Assembly (NCBI RefSeq): GCF_047200635.1
Contig: NZ_JBJZOI010000029.1
Coordinates: forward strand, 1 to 64,000
Length of the DNA: 64,000 nt
Source: Saccharopolyspora_C sp047200635
GTDB lineage: Bacteria; Actinomycetota; Actinomycetes; Mycobacteriales; Pseudonocardiaceae
Direction: 5' to 3'
The stretch's first letter is position 1. Each line of letters starts with the position of its first letter. Positions 24,701 through 33,200 of the stretch are shown here, piece by piece. A program made the position numbers and the translations under genes. The notes beneath the pieces were generated by a model. That model did no database searches. It was not told the origin of the DNA and saw only the letters and a list, made by a program, of their open reading frames with translations.

Positions 24701-25746
24701 GGCAGCGATTCGCCGACGTCGAGCACCACCGCGTTGCGGTAGCCCTCGTCCCCGACGCGGTGGTCCTGCGGCAGCTGCACGCCGTCGAGCACGATCACCA
24801 CGAGCGGTTCGTTCGGCGTCACCGGGGTGTCGGGCTCGAAGCGGGGCCGGGAGGTGAAGTCCCCGCCGCCGAGCAGGTCCTCGACCTCGGTCATGGTCTC
24901 GCCGACCAGGCGGCGCGAGCCCGCGGCGTCGCGGCCGTCGCCCTGGTTGTGCGGCAGCCACTTCAGCCAGTCCCAGTGGTCGCGCTGCTGCTCCCCGGCG
25001 CACAGCGCGACGCGCACCTCGCCGGGGGCGTGCGCGGTGACCAGCTGGGCGAGCATCGCGCGGGTCAGCCCGCGCACGGTCTCGGCGTCACCGCGGAACC
25101 TAATCTGGCTGAACCCGCGCAGGTACACGGCGATCGGCGCGTTGGACAGCGTCGTGTAGGCGCGCAGGAACCGGCGCAGCGCGTGCGCGGACAGCGGTTC
25201 CAGGTCTTCGATCGGCTTGCTGTCCGGCGGGACCAGCTTGGTGGCGGAGCGCTGCTTGCCGAGACCGATCCGCACCTCGCCGAAGTCGTCGTGCGCGGGC
25301 CGCCGCTCCCAGAGCCGGTAGCCCAGCGCCAGCGACCACAGCGAGCGCGGGTCCGGGTGGATCCAGCGCGCGGCCTTCTGCTGACCGGTCAGCGCCTTGC
25401 GCACCTGGCGGCGCAGCTGCCCGAGGTAGCGGATGTAGTCGCGGCGGAACCCGTGCAGCTTCTGCTTGTGGTTGACCGAGTTCCGCAGCAGCTGCACCAG
25501 GATCATGCCGATGGCGGAGCACATCATGATCCCGCCACCGATGTAGGACAGCACCCCCGACCCCGGGCGCACGAACATCATGACCATGGCCAGCGAGCCG
25601 AGCCCCATGGGGGCGTACATCATGACGGAGCTGATCCCGCCACCTGTGTTCTCCGGAACCGCGGGCGGCTCCTGGATCTCGATGTCCTCGCTCGGTGAGG
25701 TCGGTTTCGGTCGGCGAGAACGCCGAGCGAACAGCACCGTGCTCAC
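21760..25746 (-). CDS. eccC: Type VII secretion ATPase EccC (fused Ca-Cb)
   Basis: A 1,328-residue FtsK/SpoIIIE-family motor that recognises substrates and drives ESX export. Two membrane helices lie near residues 40-86, followed by a DUF domain and three ATPase domains. The P-loops are GATGSGKS (~480), GGPQTGKS (~835) and GDAESGKT (~1122). The matching Walker B motifs read VVDEF in domain 1 but VVDGW in domain 2 and IIDDF in domain 3. Only the first therefore keeps the catalytic Glu, as described for other EccC proteins. GTG start at 25746 with GGGAGAG upstream. It is transcribed away from eccD, with a shared 135-bp promoter gap. Confidence 0.95.
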   Translation of the reverse strand: MSTVLFARRSRRPKPTSPSEDIEIQEPPAVPENTGGGISSVMMYAPMGLGSLAMVMMFVRPGSGVLSYIGGGIMMCSAIGMILVQLLRNSVNHKQKLHGFRRDYIRYLGQLRRQVRKALTGQQKAARWIHPDPRSLWSLALGYRLWERRPAHDDFGEVRIGLGKQRSATKLVPPDSKPIEDLEPLSAHALRRFLRAYTTLSNAPIAVYLRGFSQIRFRGDAETVRGLTRAMLAQLVTAHAPGEVRVALCAGEQQRDHWDWLKWLPHNQGDGRDAAGSRRLVGETMTEVEDLLGGGDFTSRPRFEPDTPVTPNEPLVVIVLDGVQLPQDHRVGDEGYRNAVVLDVGESLPWQAKADALFLEVESEQVSTVSFDRLGKPAGSPLCRPDVLSTIGVSALARTLARYRVGEATTETDEPLAGDYELAGLLGLGDVRTFSPTKYRRERMTAKRRLRVPIGIAANGSPLELDIKESAEDGSGPHGLCIGATGSGKSELLRTLVAALATTHTSEELNFVLVDFKGGAAFLGFDQLPHTSAVITNLADELELVDRMQDALTGEMNRRQEHLRAAGNYASRRDYEAARQQGVQLEPMPALFIVVDEFSEMLSSKPEFVDVFAMIGRLGRSLGVHLLLASQRLDEGRIHKIETHLSYKIGLRTFSAMESRSILGVPDAYELPSGPGNGYLRPDTTTLTRFKGAFVSGTYRVKRQRSTRAEAEQQVVAFGTDYIEPAKLPEPEPEPEPDADETSQTVLDVLIERLRDLGPRAHQVWLPPLKKSPTLDQLLPPLVDHPVLGPRPVGDLQTANLHVPVGLIDLPAQQRRELLTADLGGSRGNAAVVGGPQTGKSTMLRTMISALALTHSAAEVQFYCLDFGGTLASLGKMPHVGSLASRLDKDRVTRTVLEVTNLLAKRETLFAEHNIDSMATYRKARRAGRFADLDPYGDVFLVVDGWYTIRQDFEELEDRFTELAARGLSFGIHMLIATNRWAEMRPWLRDVLGTRFELRLGDPVDSEVNSRLAATVPNIPGRGITTDRLHFLAALPRIDGDPSTDDVADATTDLSEALALPEAPTAPRVRMLPVSLAPEELPAPNRTGPGRELRMPLGIEDTGLNVQWYDFDTTPHLLIYGDAESGKTSILRHIARSIAATYGPGEARVMFGDFRRELHDSIPAEHQIEYAVGADALGNSIASAARGLEKRIPGPEIPPSRLPKRDWWKGGRLFIIIDDFELAEGGMGAGILQPLNSLVPHGADVGVHLIIARSTSGGSRSMSNQVIRRMWELGTPAMLLSCPKDERFLGNLKPRTLPPGRAQYVNRRRTVRLVQTPLVPGTAEKSPD

Positions 25747-25881
25747 GTGCTCTCCCTTGGTGAGTGGAATCCCCTGGATGTCCGCCGGGACGGACTGATC
25801 AGTAACGTCTGCGATGGCACGCGCTACGTTGCTGACCGGGTCGCGGTCTCTCAACCTGGCAGGAAAGGACCCCGGGCACCC
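25747..25881. promoter_or_regulatory. Divergent eccC/eccD promoter region with a 10-bp palindrome
   Basis: This 135-bp gap must hold the start signals for both eccC (minus) and eccD-eccB (plus). It contains the perfect palindrome ACTGATCAGT at 25794-25803, near the middle, a reasonable operator candidate. No convincing consensus -35/-10 pair was found. Confidence 0.45.
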
Positions 25882-27291
25882 ATGGCGATTTCGGAAGAGC
25901 AGGTCCAGCATCGCACAACAGAGTCTGGGAGGCTACGGTTCGTCCTCGGCAAGAAGTCGACGGACGTCGCGCTGCCCGCTGAGGTTCCGCTGGCGGACCT
26001 GCTGCCCGCCGTCCTGCCTCAGTTCGGCGCCGAATGGGTCGAACAGGGCGCGGACCACGAGGGTTGGGTCGCCCAGCGCGTCGGCGAGGCGCCGCTGGAC
26101 GAGGACCGGACGATCGCCGAACTAGGTCTCCTCGACGGCGAGACCATCTACCTCCGCCCCCGGGCGGACCAGCTCGAACCCATCGACTACGACGACCTCG
26201 TCGACGGCGTCGGCGAGCAGGTGCAGAATCACGCGGGCCGCTGGCGTCCCACCCGGACCCGCTGGTTGCTGCGGGTGCTGGGCCTGGCGACGCTGCTGCT
26301 GGGCTTCCCGCTGCTGCTGGCCGCGGGCGAGGTGGCCGCGGAGGCCGCGATCGCGGGCGGCATGACCGCGCTGCTGCTGGCCGCGGCGACGCTGGTCTCG
26401 CGCGGCGCGGCGAACCCCGTGCTGGCCACGGTGATCGCGGGCGTGGCGGTCTGCTACGCGGCGCTGAGCGGCGTGCTGCTGCTGCTCGCGCTGGACCCGG
26501 TGGCCACGCTGCCGATGATGGCCAGCTGCGCCGCGGCCGGTGCGCTGATCGCGCTGGTCGTCGGGCTGCTCGGCGTCGCCGATTCGGCGCTGCTGTTCAC
26601 CACCGCCATCAGCTTCATCGTGCTGGTGGGGATCCCGGCGCTGATCGCGTCGGTGAGCCCCGCCTCCGCGCAGCAGGCCGCCTCGATCGGCCTGGTGCTG
26701 ACGGTGATCCTGAGCGTCTTCATCCCCTCGTTGTCGTTCCGGCTCTCCGGCCTCACGCTGCCGCTGCTGCCGACCACGCCCTCCGAGCTGACCGAGGAGA
26801 TCGAGCCGGTCCCGCAGCAGATCGTCGTCGAGCGCGGCGCCGTCACCGTGGGGTACTCGCGGGCGCTGCACCTCGGCGTCGGCGCGGCGCTGACCGCGGT
26901 GATGCTGGGTGCGCTGCTCGGCGAGGCCGACGTGTGGACCGTGGTGTTCGGCGCGGTGGTCTCGCTGCTGCTGTTCCTGCGCTCCCGGCACCCGGACGGC
27001 GCGGTGCAGCGCTGGTCGATCGTGGTCCCGGCGGCGACGGGCTTCGCCACCTGCGCGCTGCTCGTGGTGACCTGGACCGGGCCGCTCACCGCGATCCTGG
27101 CCACCTGGCTGCCCTCGCTGGCGGTGGGCGGACTGCTGCTGGTGTTCTCCGAGTACCTGCCGGGTCGCAGGCTGCGGCCCTACTGGGGTCGCGCGGTGGA
27201 CATCTTCGAGTCGTTGACGGCGGTCGCGGTGCTGCCCCTGCTGCTCCAGCTCCTGCACGTGTACGCGACGATGCGAGGGCTGGCCGGCTGA
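25882..27291 (+). CDS. eccD: Type VII secretion membrane protein EccD
   Basis: A 469-residue integral membrane component of the ESX channel. The N-terminal ~95 residues have the ubiquitin-like (YukD-type) fold pattern (RLRFVLGKKSTDVALPAEV, later LLDGETIYLRP). About eleven hydrophobic helices follow from residue ~130 to the C-terminus, interrupted by a cytosolic loop around TEEIEPVPQQIVVERG. ATG at 25882. In-frame sequence upstream to 25747 is not family-like and runs through the divergent promoter. The stop overlaps the eccB start (TGATG), so the two are translated together. Confidence 0.93.
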   Translation: MAISEEQVQHRTTESGRLRFVLGKKSTDVALPAEVPLADLLPAVLPQFGAEWVEQGADHEGWVAQRVGEAPLDEDRTIAELGLLDGETIYLRPRADQLEPIDYDDLVDGVGEQVQNHAGRWRPTRTRWLLRVLGLATLLLGFPLLLAAGEVAAEAAIAGGMTALLLAAATLVSRGAANPVLATVIAGVAVCYAALSGVLLLLALDPVATLPMMASCAAAGALIALVVGLLGVADSALLFTTAISFIVLVGIPALIASVSPASAQQAASIGLVLTVILSVFIPSLSFRLSGLTLPLLPTTPSELTEEIEPVPQQIVVERGAVTVGYSRALHLGVGAALTAVMLGALLGEADVWTVVFGAVVSLLLFLRSRHPDGAVQRWSIVVPAATGFATCALLVVTWTGPLTAILATWLPSLAVGGLLLVFSEYLPGRRLRPYWGRAVDIFESLTAVAVLPLLLQLLHVYATMRGLAG

Positions 27292-28718
27292 TGCAGTCAC
27301 GCAAGGATCAGGTCCAGGCCTACTTCTTCGTCGTCGGCCGGCTGGTCGCGGCGGTCACCCACGGACGTCCGGACGCGCTGGAATCGCCGAACCGCCGGGT
27401 GAAGAACGGCACCATGTTCGGCTTCCTGGTCGCGGTGCTGCTCATGGCGGTCTTCGGGATCCTGGGCCTGTTCCTGCCCGGGGGGAACACCTCCTGGAAG
27501 CAGGCCGGTTCCATCGTGATGGACAAGGAGACCGGCGCCCAGTTCGTCTACCTGGACGGACAGCTGCACCCGGCGCTGAACTACTCCTCGGCGAAGCTGG
27601 CCTCCGGGAACACCGGCGGCAAGGTCGTGAGCATCTCGCGGGAGTCCATGGAGGGCACGCCCGTCGGCCAGCCGATCGGCATCCCCAACGCGCCCGACTC
27701 CATCCCCACGGCGGAGACGTTGAGCATCACGCCGTGGACGGTGTGCGCGCAGCCGCTGCCGCCGAACCAGATGGTCGGCGAGCCCACGATCACGCTGATG
27801 GTGGGGGCCCAGGACGGCACCGCGACCACGCACGGGCAGGGACTGCTGGTGCGCACCCCGGACGACGCGCTGCAGCTGATCTGGGAGGGCAAGCGGTACC
27901 GGGTGACCAGCCCGGCGGTGGTGGACGCCCTCGGCTACGGGGACACCACGCCGCTGGAGGTCCCCGCGTCCTGGCTGAACCCGATCCCGGCGGGACGCGA
28001 CCTCGCGGTCCAGGACACCCCGGGGGCGGGGCAGCCCGGCCCGGCGATCGACGGCAGGCCCAGCCGGGTCGGCCAGGTCTACGAGGTGCGCAACCCGGCG
28101 ATCGACTCCAGCCAGTTCTACCTGGTGCGGCAGGACGGCGTGACCCCGCTGAACCGGATGAGCGCCGCGCTGCTGTTCGCGGCGCCGTCCACCCGGGACG
28201 CCTACCCGGGGATGCAGGTCGCGCCGATCCCGGCGGGACCGTCCGCGATCGCCGGCGTGCCGGCTTCGCGGGGAGCCGACCTGGTCTCCGGGTTCCCCGG
28301 GGTGGTTCCGGAAACGGTGATCCCGCCCGCGGACTCGCAGCCGTGCGTGCGCTACGCGTCCTCGGCGGCCGGGAACATGAAGGTGACCCTGGAGCTGCAG
28401 CCGACCGCGCGGGTCAAGGCGGGCTCGGTCGCGACCGCGCAGCACATCGCGGGCACCGTGGCCGACAACGTCGTGCTGCCGCCCGGTGGCGGGGTGCTGG
28501 CGCGCGACCTGCCCGCGCCGGGCGCGGCGCCGGGCACCGCCTTCCTGATCACCGACGTGGGGACGAAGTTCCCGCTGGCGGACGCGAAGGTGCTCGAAAC
28601 GCTGGGTTATTCGGAGCAGTCGGTGATGCAGGTCCCCACGGACCTGCTCGCCCTGCTGCCCACCGGACCCGTGCTGAGCATCGGCGGAGCCACGCAGGTG
28701 CAGTCCCCGACCTCTTGA
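27291..28718 (+). CDS. eccB: Type VII secretion protein EccB
   Basis: A 475-residue single-pass ESX core component. It has a short cytosolic N-terminus with the conserved MQSRKDQVQAYFFVVGRL, one membrane helix at about residues 43-64, and a large extracellular part with the R-repeat folds (e.g. YLDGQLHPALNYSSA near residue 85 and later duplicated strands ending in LGY-x-x-x-x-VM-V-P). The extracellular cysteines (TVCAQPLP and QPCVRY) match the pair usually seen in EccB. It overlaps eccD by one base at its start. The export-substrate genes begin 164 bp downstream. Confidence 0.95.
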   Translation: MQSRKDQVQAYFFVVGRLVAAVTHGRPDALESPNRRVKNGTMFGFLVAVLLMAVFGILGLFLPGGNTSWKQAGSIVMDKETGAQFVYLDGQLHPALNYSSAKLASGNTGGKVVSISRESMEGTPVGQPIGIPNAPDSIPTAETLSITPWTVCAQPLPPNQMVGEPTITLMVGAQDGTATTHGQGLLVRTPDDALQLIWEGKRYRVTSPAVVDALGYGDTTPLEVPASWLNPIPAGRDLAVQDTPGAGQPGPAIDGRPSRVGQVYEVRNPAIDSSQFYLVRQDGVTPLNRMSAALLFAAPSTRDAYPGMQVAPIPAGPSAIAGVPASRGADLVSGFPGVVPETVIPPADSQPCVRYASSAAGNMKVTLELQPTARVKAGSVATAQHIAGTVADNVVLPPGGGVLARDLPAPGAAPGTAFLITDVGTKFPLADAKVLETLGYSEQSVMQVPTDLLALLPTGPVLSIGGATQVQSPTS

Positions 28719-28882
28719 TCTTGGTGTTTGATGAGGGGAGTCCCTAGCCTGATGCGGTCAAGACCACTTTCAGGGCTGAACCCCCCGCTCGACACCTAGG
28801 TTGGTTTTCGGGATAGACCCGATATCCACAGAGCACGAGAACTGCGGCGGGCCGCCGCGGCGATTGCCAAACGGAGGCATAA
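28719..28882 (+). promoter_or_regulatory. Probable promoter region of the ESX substrate genes
   Basis: This 164-bp, comparatively AT-rich gap precedes the run of small helical genes. A weak sigma-70-like pair is visible: TTGGTT (28801-28806), 16 bp, then TATCCA (28823-28828). This would give a 5' leader of about 45 nt before the GTG at 28883. It overlaps an 8-of-9 match to a DnaA box (28822-28830), probably by chance. Confidence 0.3.
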
Positions 28883-29206
28883 GTGGCTATTGACGGCGCT
28901 CTTTTTAGCGAAGAGGAAATCCAGCAGGTCGCCGGTCGGCACGACAGCGCCCGCGAAGAGATCGAGACGCAGCTGACCCAGCTCCGCAGCCAGCTCGACG
29001 ACGTGGGCAACCGCAGCCCCAACGAGATGACCAAGATGCTGGTCAACCAGTACGAGCAGGACCTCACCCGTCTGAAGGACTCGGTGCTGGCCGACCTGCA
29101 GTCCATGTCGCAGGACATGCGGTCCACCGCTGGGCAGCAGACCCAGCAGGACCAGGACAACATCAAGCCCATCAGCAGCACGCCGATCGAGGACTTCATC
29201 GGCTGA
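28883..29206 (+). CDS. Small alpha-helical ESX-locus protein (WXG100-like size, no W-x-G)
   Basis: A 107-residue protein made of two long helices (about residues 9-43 and 48-84) split by a VGNRSPNE turn, the hairpin shape of WXG100 proteins. It contains no tryptophan, so the W-x-G turn is missing. The C-terminal 20 residues are polar and probably flexible. The Q/D/E-rich composition and the position right after eccB suggest an ESX substrate or partner of the following WXG protein. The GTG at 28883 has a clear GGAGG site 6 nt upstream. It is likely co-transcribed with the next gene, 50 bp away. Confidence 0.72.
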   Translation: MAIDGALFSEEEIQQVAGRHDSAREEIETQLTQLRSQLDDVGNRSPNEMTKMLVNQYEQDLTRLKDSVLADLQSMSQDMRSTAGQQTQQDQDNIKPISSTPIEDFIG

Positions 29207-29256
29207 TCGAGCCGACCTCGTACCGGTTCCCTCTCTAGCTGTACCTAGGAGCAGAC

Positions 29257-29559
29257 ATGTCTCAGCCGAAGACTTATGACTACGGCGCCCTCGAAGAGGC
29301 CCAGGGCTTCCTGAAGAAGGCCCTCGAGTTCGTCAGCGAGCGCGCGGGCAACCTCATGCAGGACGCCACCAACCTGCAGGAGAAGGGTTGGCAGGGTGAG
29401 TCGGCCAACGGCTACAACGCCTCGGCGCAGCGCCTGCGCGGCCGGCTCGACGGGTTCTCCCAGTACATCGAGCAGCAGAAGATGAACGTGCAGCAGGGCA
29501 CCACGAACATGCAGGAGACGGACCGCACCGGCGGCAAGCGCATGGGCGCGTACAGCTGA
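29257..29559 (+). CDS. WXG100-family (EsxA/EsxB-like) secreted protein
   Basis: A 100-residue helical-hairpin protein with the W-x-G turn in EKGWQGESANGY (Trp45), the expected length and Tyr/Ser-rich second helix of the WXG100 family. Such proteins are exported by ESX systems as dimers with a helical partner. The preceding 107-residue gene is the obvious candidate. No C-terminal Y-x-x-x-D/E signal is evident in it. ATG preceded by TAGGAG. A small hairpin (29584-29613) follows, so transcript level may be adjusted separately from the next gene. Confidence 0.88.
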   Translation: MSQPKTYDYGALEEAQGFLKKALEFVSERAGNLMQDATNLQEKGWQGESANGYNASAQRLRGRLDGFSQYIEQQKMNVQQGTTNMQETDRTGGKRMGAYS

Positions 29560-29583
29560 CAGGTGCAGGGCGCCTCCGCGGTC

Positions 29584-29613
29584 GCCGGGCCGGTCGACGA
29601 GCATCGGCCCGGC
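29584..29613 (+). terminator. Hairpin after the WXG100 gene (possible attenuator)
   Basis: A 9-bp stem (29584-29592 with 29605-29613) around a 12-nt loop, followed by a pyrimidine-rich run (CTCTCTTCTCC). It lies 25 bp after the stop. It could let high expression of the small Esx genes exceed that of the downstream genes. Confidence 0.5.
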
Positions 29614-29685
29614 ATCGCTCTCTTCTCCTCGCCGATCTCGGCGGACTCGGAACGACGCTGACCACTTCAGGTAAGAGGGTTGACC

Positions 29686-30138
29686 ATGGCGGGAAACACC
29701 GCATTCTCCCCGGACGACATCAAGACCGCCGCCTCTGAGATCGGCAAGCTGACGGACGACATGGCGGCCTTCCAGGAGCTGAAGGCGCACTGGCCCAACG
29801 CGGGCAAGTTCCCGCTCGCCCAGTGGCTCGAGCGCGTCGTCGACGACCGCCGCAACGGCCTGGTCGCGCACGCGGAGCGGTTGAAGAACATCTTCGACAA
29901 CATGGAGACCGACCTCAAGGCGATCGCCGAGGACTTCGAGAACGCCGACGGCGAGAACGCCAACAAGATCAAGGCCGAGGTCGAGGACATGCGGGGCCAC
30001 ATCGACACGGCCATCTCGGCCCTGGACAAGGGCACCGAGAAGGACCAGCACAACTTCGAGGAGCACCCGGACCTCGACGCCGAGGACAACGCCACCGACG
30101 GCGACGGGTACAACGACAACCTCAACGCCAAGATCTGA
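29686..30138 (+). CDS. Alpha-helical ESX-locus protein (150 aa), unrecognised
   Basis: A 150-residue acidic protein, predicted almost entirely helical: helices about 10-30, 40-70, 75-95 and 100-120, with a flexible Asp/Asn-rich tail. It has Trp residues at HWPNAGK and AQWLERV but no W-x-G turn. No known family is recognised. Its place between WXG100-like genes suggests an ESX substrate or chaperone. The ATG at 29686 is preferred over the TTG two codons earlier, with GAGGGTTGACC upstream. It is 101 bp before the large repeat protein. Confidence 0.6.
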   Translation: MAGNTAFSPDDIKTAASEIGKLTDDMAAFQELKAHWPNAGKFPLAQWLERVVDDRRNGLVAHAERLKNIFDNMETDLKAIAEDFENADGENANKIKAEVEDMRGHIDTAISALDKGTEKDQHNFEEHPDLDAEDNATDGDGYNDNLNAKI

Positions 30139-30238
30139 GGCGCGTCCGGTCGCCTCGCCCAGCGCGCAGCACCGCTTGATTCTTTCCCCGGCAACCCGGC
30201 CGCCGCGGCCGCATTCATTCCTGTGAGGACCATTCGAC

Positions 30239-33200
30239 ATGGCGGACAAACCCGACCCCGTAGTGGGCGTGTACAGCAGCTCTGCCCCGCCGTTGGACGT
30301 CAGCAGGTACTCGTCGTGGGAATCGCTGGACGAGGTGACCTCGGACATCACCGCCGACATGGGCAAGGCCGGGGAGGCCTGGTGGGAGCTCGACGGCGCC
30401 TTCCGCAAGGCCATGAACAAGCTCGACGACATCAACGAGGGCTTCAGCAAGCAGGTGAAGGCCCTGCAGGACCACATGCAGGGCGTTGCCGGTGACGCGT
30501 TCAACGATTACGCCACCGACCTGTTCAAGGAGAGCGAAGACCTCTACAACACCCTCAAGCACCAGGACTACCCGACGACGATCGGGAACATCGGTCACGC
30601 GATCAAGTCCTTCGCGAGCGACTGGTGGGACCTGGTCGACGAGGAGCAGGAGCGCCGCGAGAAGGCGATCAAGAAGATCGAGGACGTTTCCACCGAGCTG
30701 AGCCAGTCCGAATTCGACTCGAAGGTCGAAGAGGCCAAGAAGGTCAGCAAGGAAACGCTCGTCAAGGACCTGCAGAACCTGCTCACGAGCCTGGGCAACC
30801 AGTTCAACGCGCGCGGCTCCGACCTCAGTCCGCTGCACATCGCCCTCAGCCCCGCCGCGGAGAACCCCGGCAGCGAGGGCAAGGGCGACGACGAGAAGGA
30901 CGGGGACAAGGACAAGGACGAGGACAAGGGCGGGGACAAGGACGAGGACAGCGACGGTTCGGGCGACGGCGACGGTTCGGGCGACGACGACTCGTCGAGC
31001 GGCTCCGGGGACGACTCCTCCGATGATGAGGACGAGGCCAAGAAGGAAGCCGACGACGCCATCGACGAGCTGACCGGCGGGGGCGAGGGCAGCGGCTCCG
31101 GCGAGGGCAGCGGCTCCGGCGATGGTTCTGGTTCTGGTTCCGACGAGTACGACAAGGGCCTCGAGGACGCCAAGGAGGCCGCCGACGACGCGATCGAGGG
31201 CCTCGAAGACCCCAGCAATTCCGACGAGTACGACAAGGGCCTCGAGGACGCGAAGAAGGCCGCCGACGACGCGATCGAGGGCCTCGAGGACGGCTCCGGT
31301 GCGGGCGGCGGCGCTGGCGACGGTGCTGGTGACGGCGCCGGTGCTGGGGACGGCGCGGGCGCTGGTGACGGTGCCGGTGACAGCGCTGGTGGCGGTGCTG
31401 GTGACGGCTCCGGGTACGACCAGGCCGCTGAGGACGCGAAGAAGGCGGCCGACGACGCGATCGACGGTCTCGGCGGTGGCTCGGGCGGCGGTGAAGGCGC
31501 CGGTGAGGGCGAGGGCGCTGGCGGCGGCGTCGGCGGCGTGCCCGGCGGCATGGGCTCCGGTTCCGGGGGCGGCAAGGGCTCCGGCGGCAAGGACTCCGGC
31601 AAGAGCGAGCGCGACAAGGCCCTGGAGGACGCGAAGAAGGCGGCCGACGACGCCATCGACGAGCTCTCGGGCTCCGGGGGCAGCGGTCCCGAGACCGAGT
31701 CCGGTGGGCCCGGCGGCGAGGGCTCCGGTGGAGAGCCGGGAGCCGTCGACGGCGAGGAGGCCAAGAAGGCGGCCTCGGACGCGATCGGCGATCTGGCCAA
31801 GGACGCGGACAACCCCGAGGCGCAGCAGCGTCTGGAGGACGCGCAGAAGGCCGCCGACGACGCGATCGGCGAGCTGACCAAGGACGGTGGCCAGCCCACC
31901 GCCGAGGAGGCCAAGAAGGCCGCGAACGACGCCATCGACGAGCTCGGCTCCCCGAACGACAGCGCCGAGCAGAAGCAGGCGATGGAGGACGCCAAGAAGG
32001 CGGCCGACGACGCCATCGACGAGCTCAGCGGCAGCGGCAGCGGCGGGCCGAACACCGAGTCCGACGGCCCCGGGGCCGGCAAGGAGCCGCTCGACGGCCA
32101 AGAGGCCAAGAAGGCCGCTTCGGACGCGATCGGCGACCTGGCCAAGGACGCGGACAACCCCGAGGCGCAGCAGCGCCTGGAGGACGCGCAGCAGGCCGCC
32201 GACGACGCCATCGAGGAGCTGACCAAGGACGGTGGCCAGCCCACCGCCGAGGAGGCCAAGAAGGCGGCGGACGAGGCGATCGACGCCCTCGGCTCGCCCG
32301 ACGACAGCCCGGCCGAGAAGCAGGCCCTGGAGGACGCGAAGAAGGCCGCCGACGGGGCCATCGACGACCTCGCCGTGGCCGACACCCCGGTCAACGGCGG
32401 CGAGGCGAAGAAGGCCGCGTCCGACGCGATCGGCGATCTCGCCAAGGACCAGCAGAACCCGGACGCCCAGCAGCGGATGCAGGAGGCCCAGCAGGCGGCC
32501 GACGACGCGATCGCCGAGCTGTCCGAGAACGGCGAGCAGCCGACCGCCGAGGAGGCCAAGAAGGCCGCGGACGAGGCGATCGAGGCCCTCGGCTCACCGG
32601 ACGACAACCCGGCCGAGCAGCAGGCGATGGAGGACGCGAAGCAGGCGGCCAACGACGCGATCAACGAGCTGGCCAGCCCGTCCGACGCGGGCGGCGCGCT
32701 CGGCGACGCCGAGGCGCGCAAGGCCGCCACGGACGCCATCGGCGAGCTCACCACGAAGAGCGACGACCCGGCCGCGCAGCAGCGCTTGCAGGAGGCGCAG
32801 CAGGCCGCCAACGACGCGATCGGCGAGCTCAGCCACGACGGCACGCCCCCGAGCTCGGAGGAGGCCAAGCAGGCGGCCTCCGACGCGATCGACAAGCTCG
32901 GGCAGCCCGGTGACTCCCCGGCCCAGCAGCAGGCCATGGAGGACGCCAAGAAGGCGGCCGACGACGCGATCTCCGACCTCGCCTCCGGTGGCACCGGAGG
33001 CGGTGGCGGGGGCTCCGAGCTCGACGACTTCCTCGGTGGTGGCGGTGGAAGTGGCGGGGGCGGTGCCGCGAAGGCCGCCGCGGACGACGCCATCTCCAGC
33101 CTCGGTTCCAGCGGTGGTGGCGGCGGCGGTTACGGCGGCGGCGGTTACGGTGGCGGCGACGCCCCGGGCGCCCAGTTCGACGTGGCCGCCAAGCAGGGCC

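Noticed and set aside
21739..25698. Plus-strand frame of about 1,300 residues opposite eccC
   Set aside because: Antisense shadow. The three P-loops and membrane helices are on the minus strand.
30595..33093. Minus-strand Ser/Ala/Pro-rich frame opposite the repeat protein
   Set aside because: It mirrors the 22-copy repeat in antisense and carries no independent signal.
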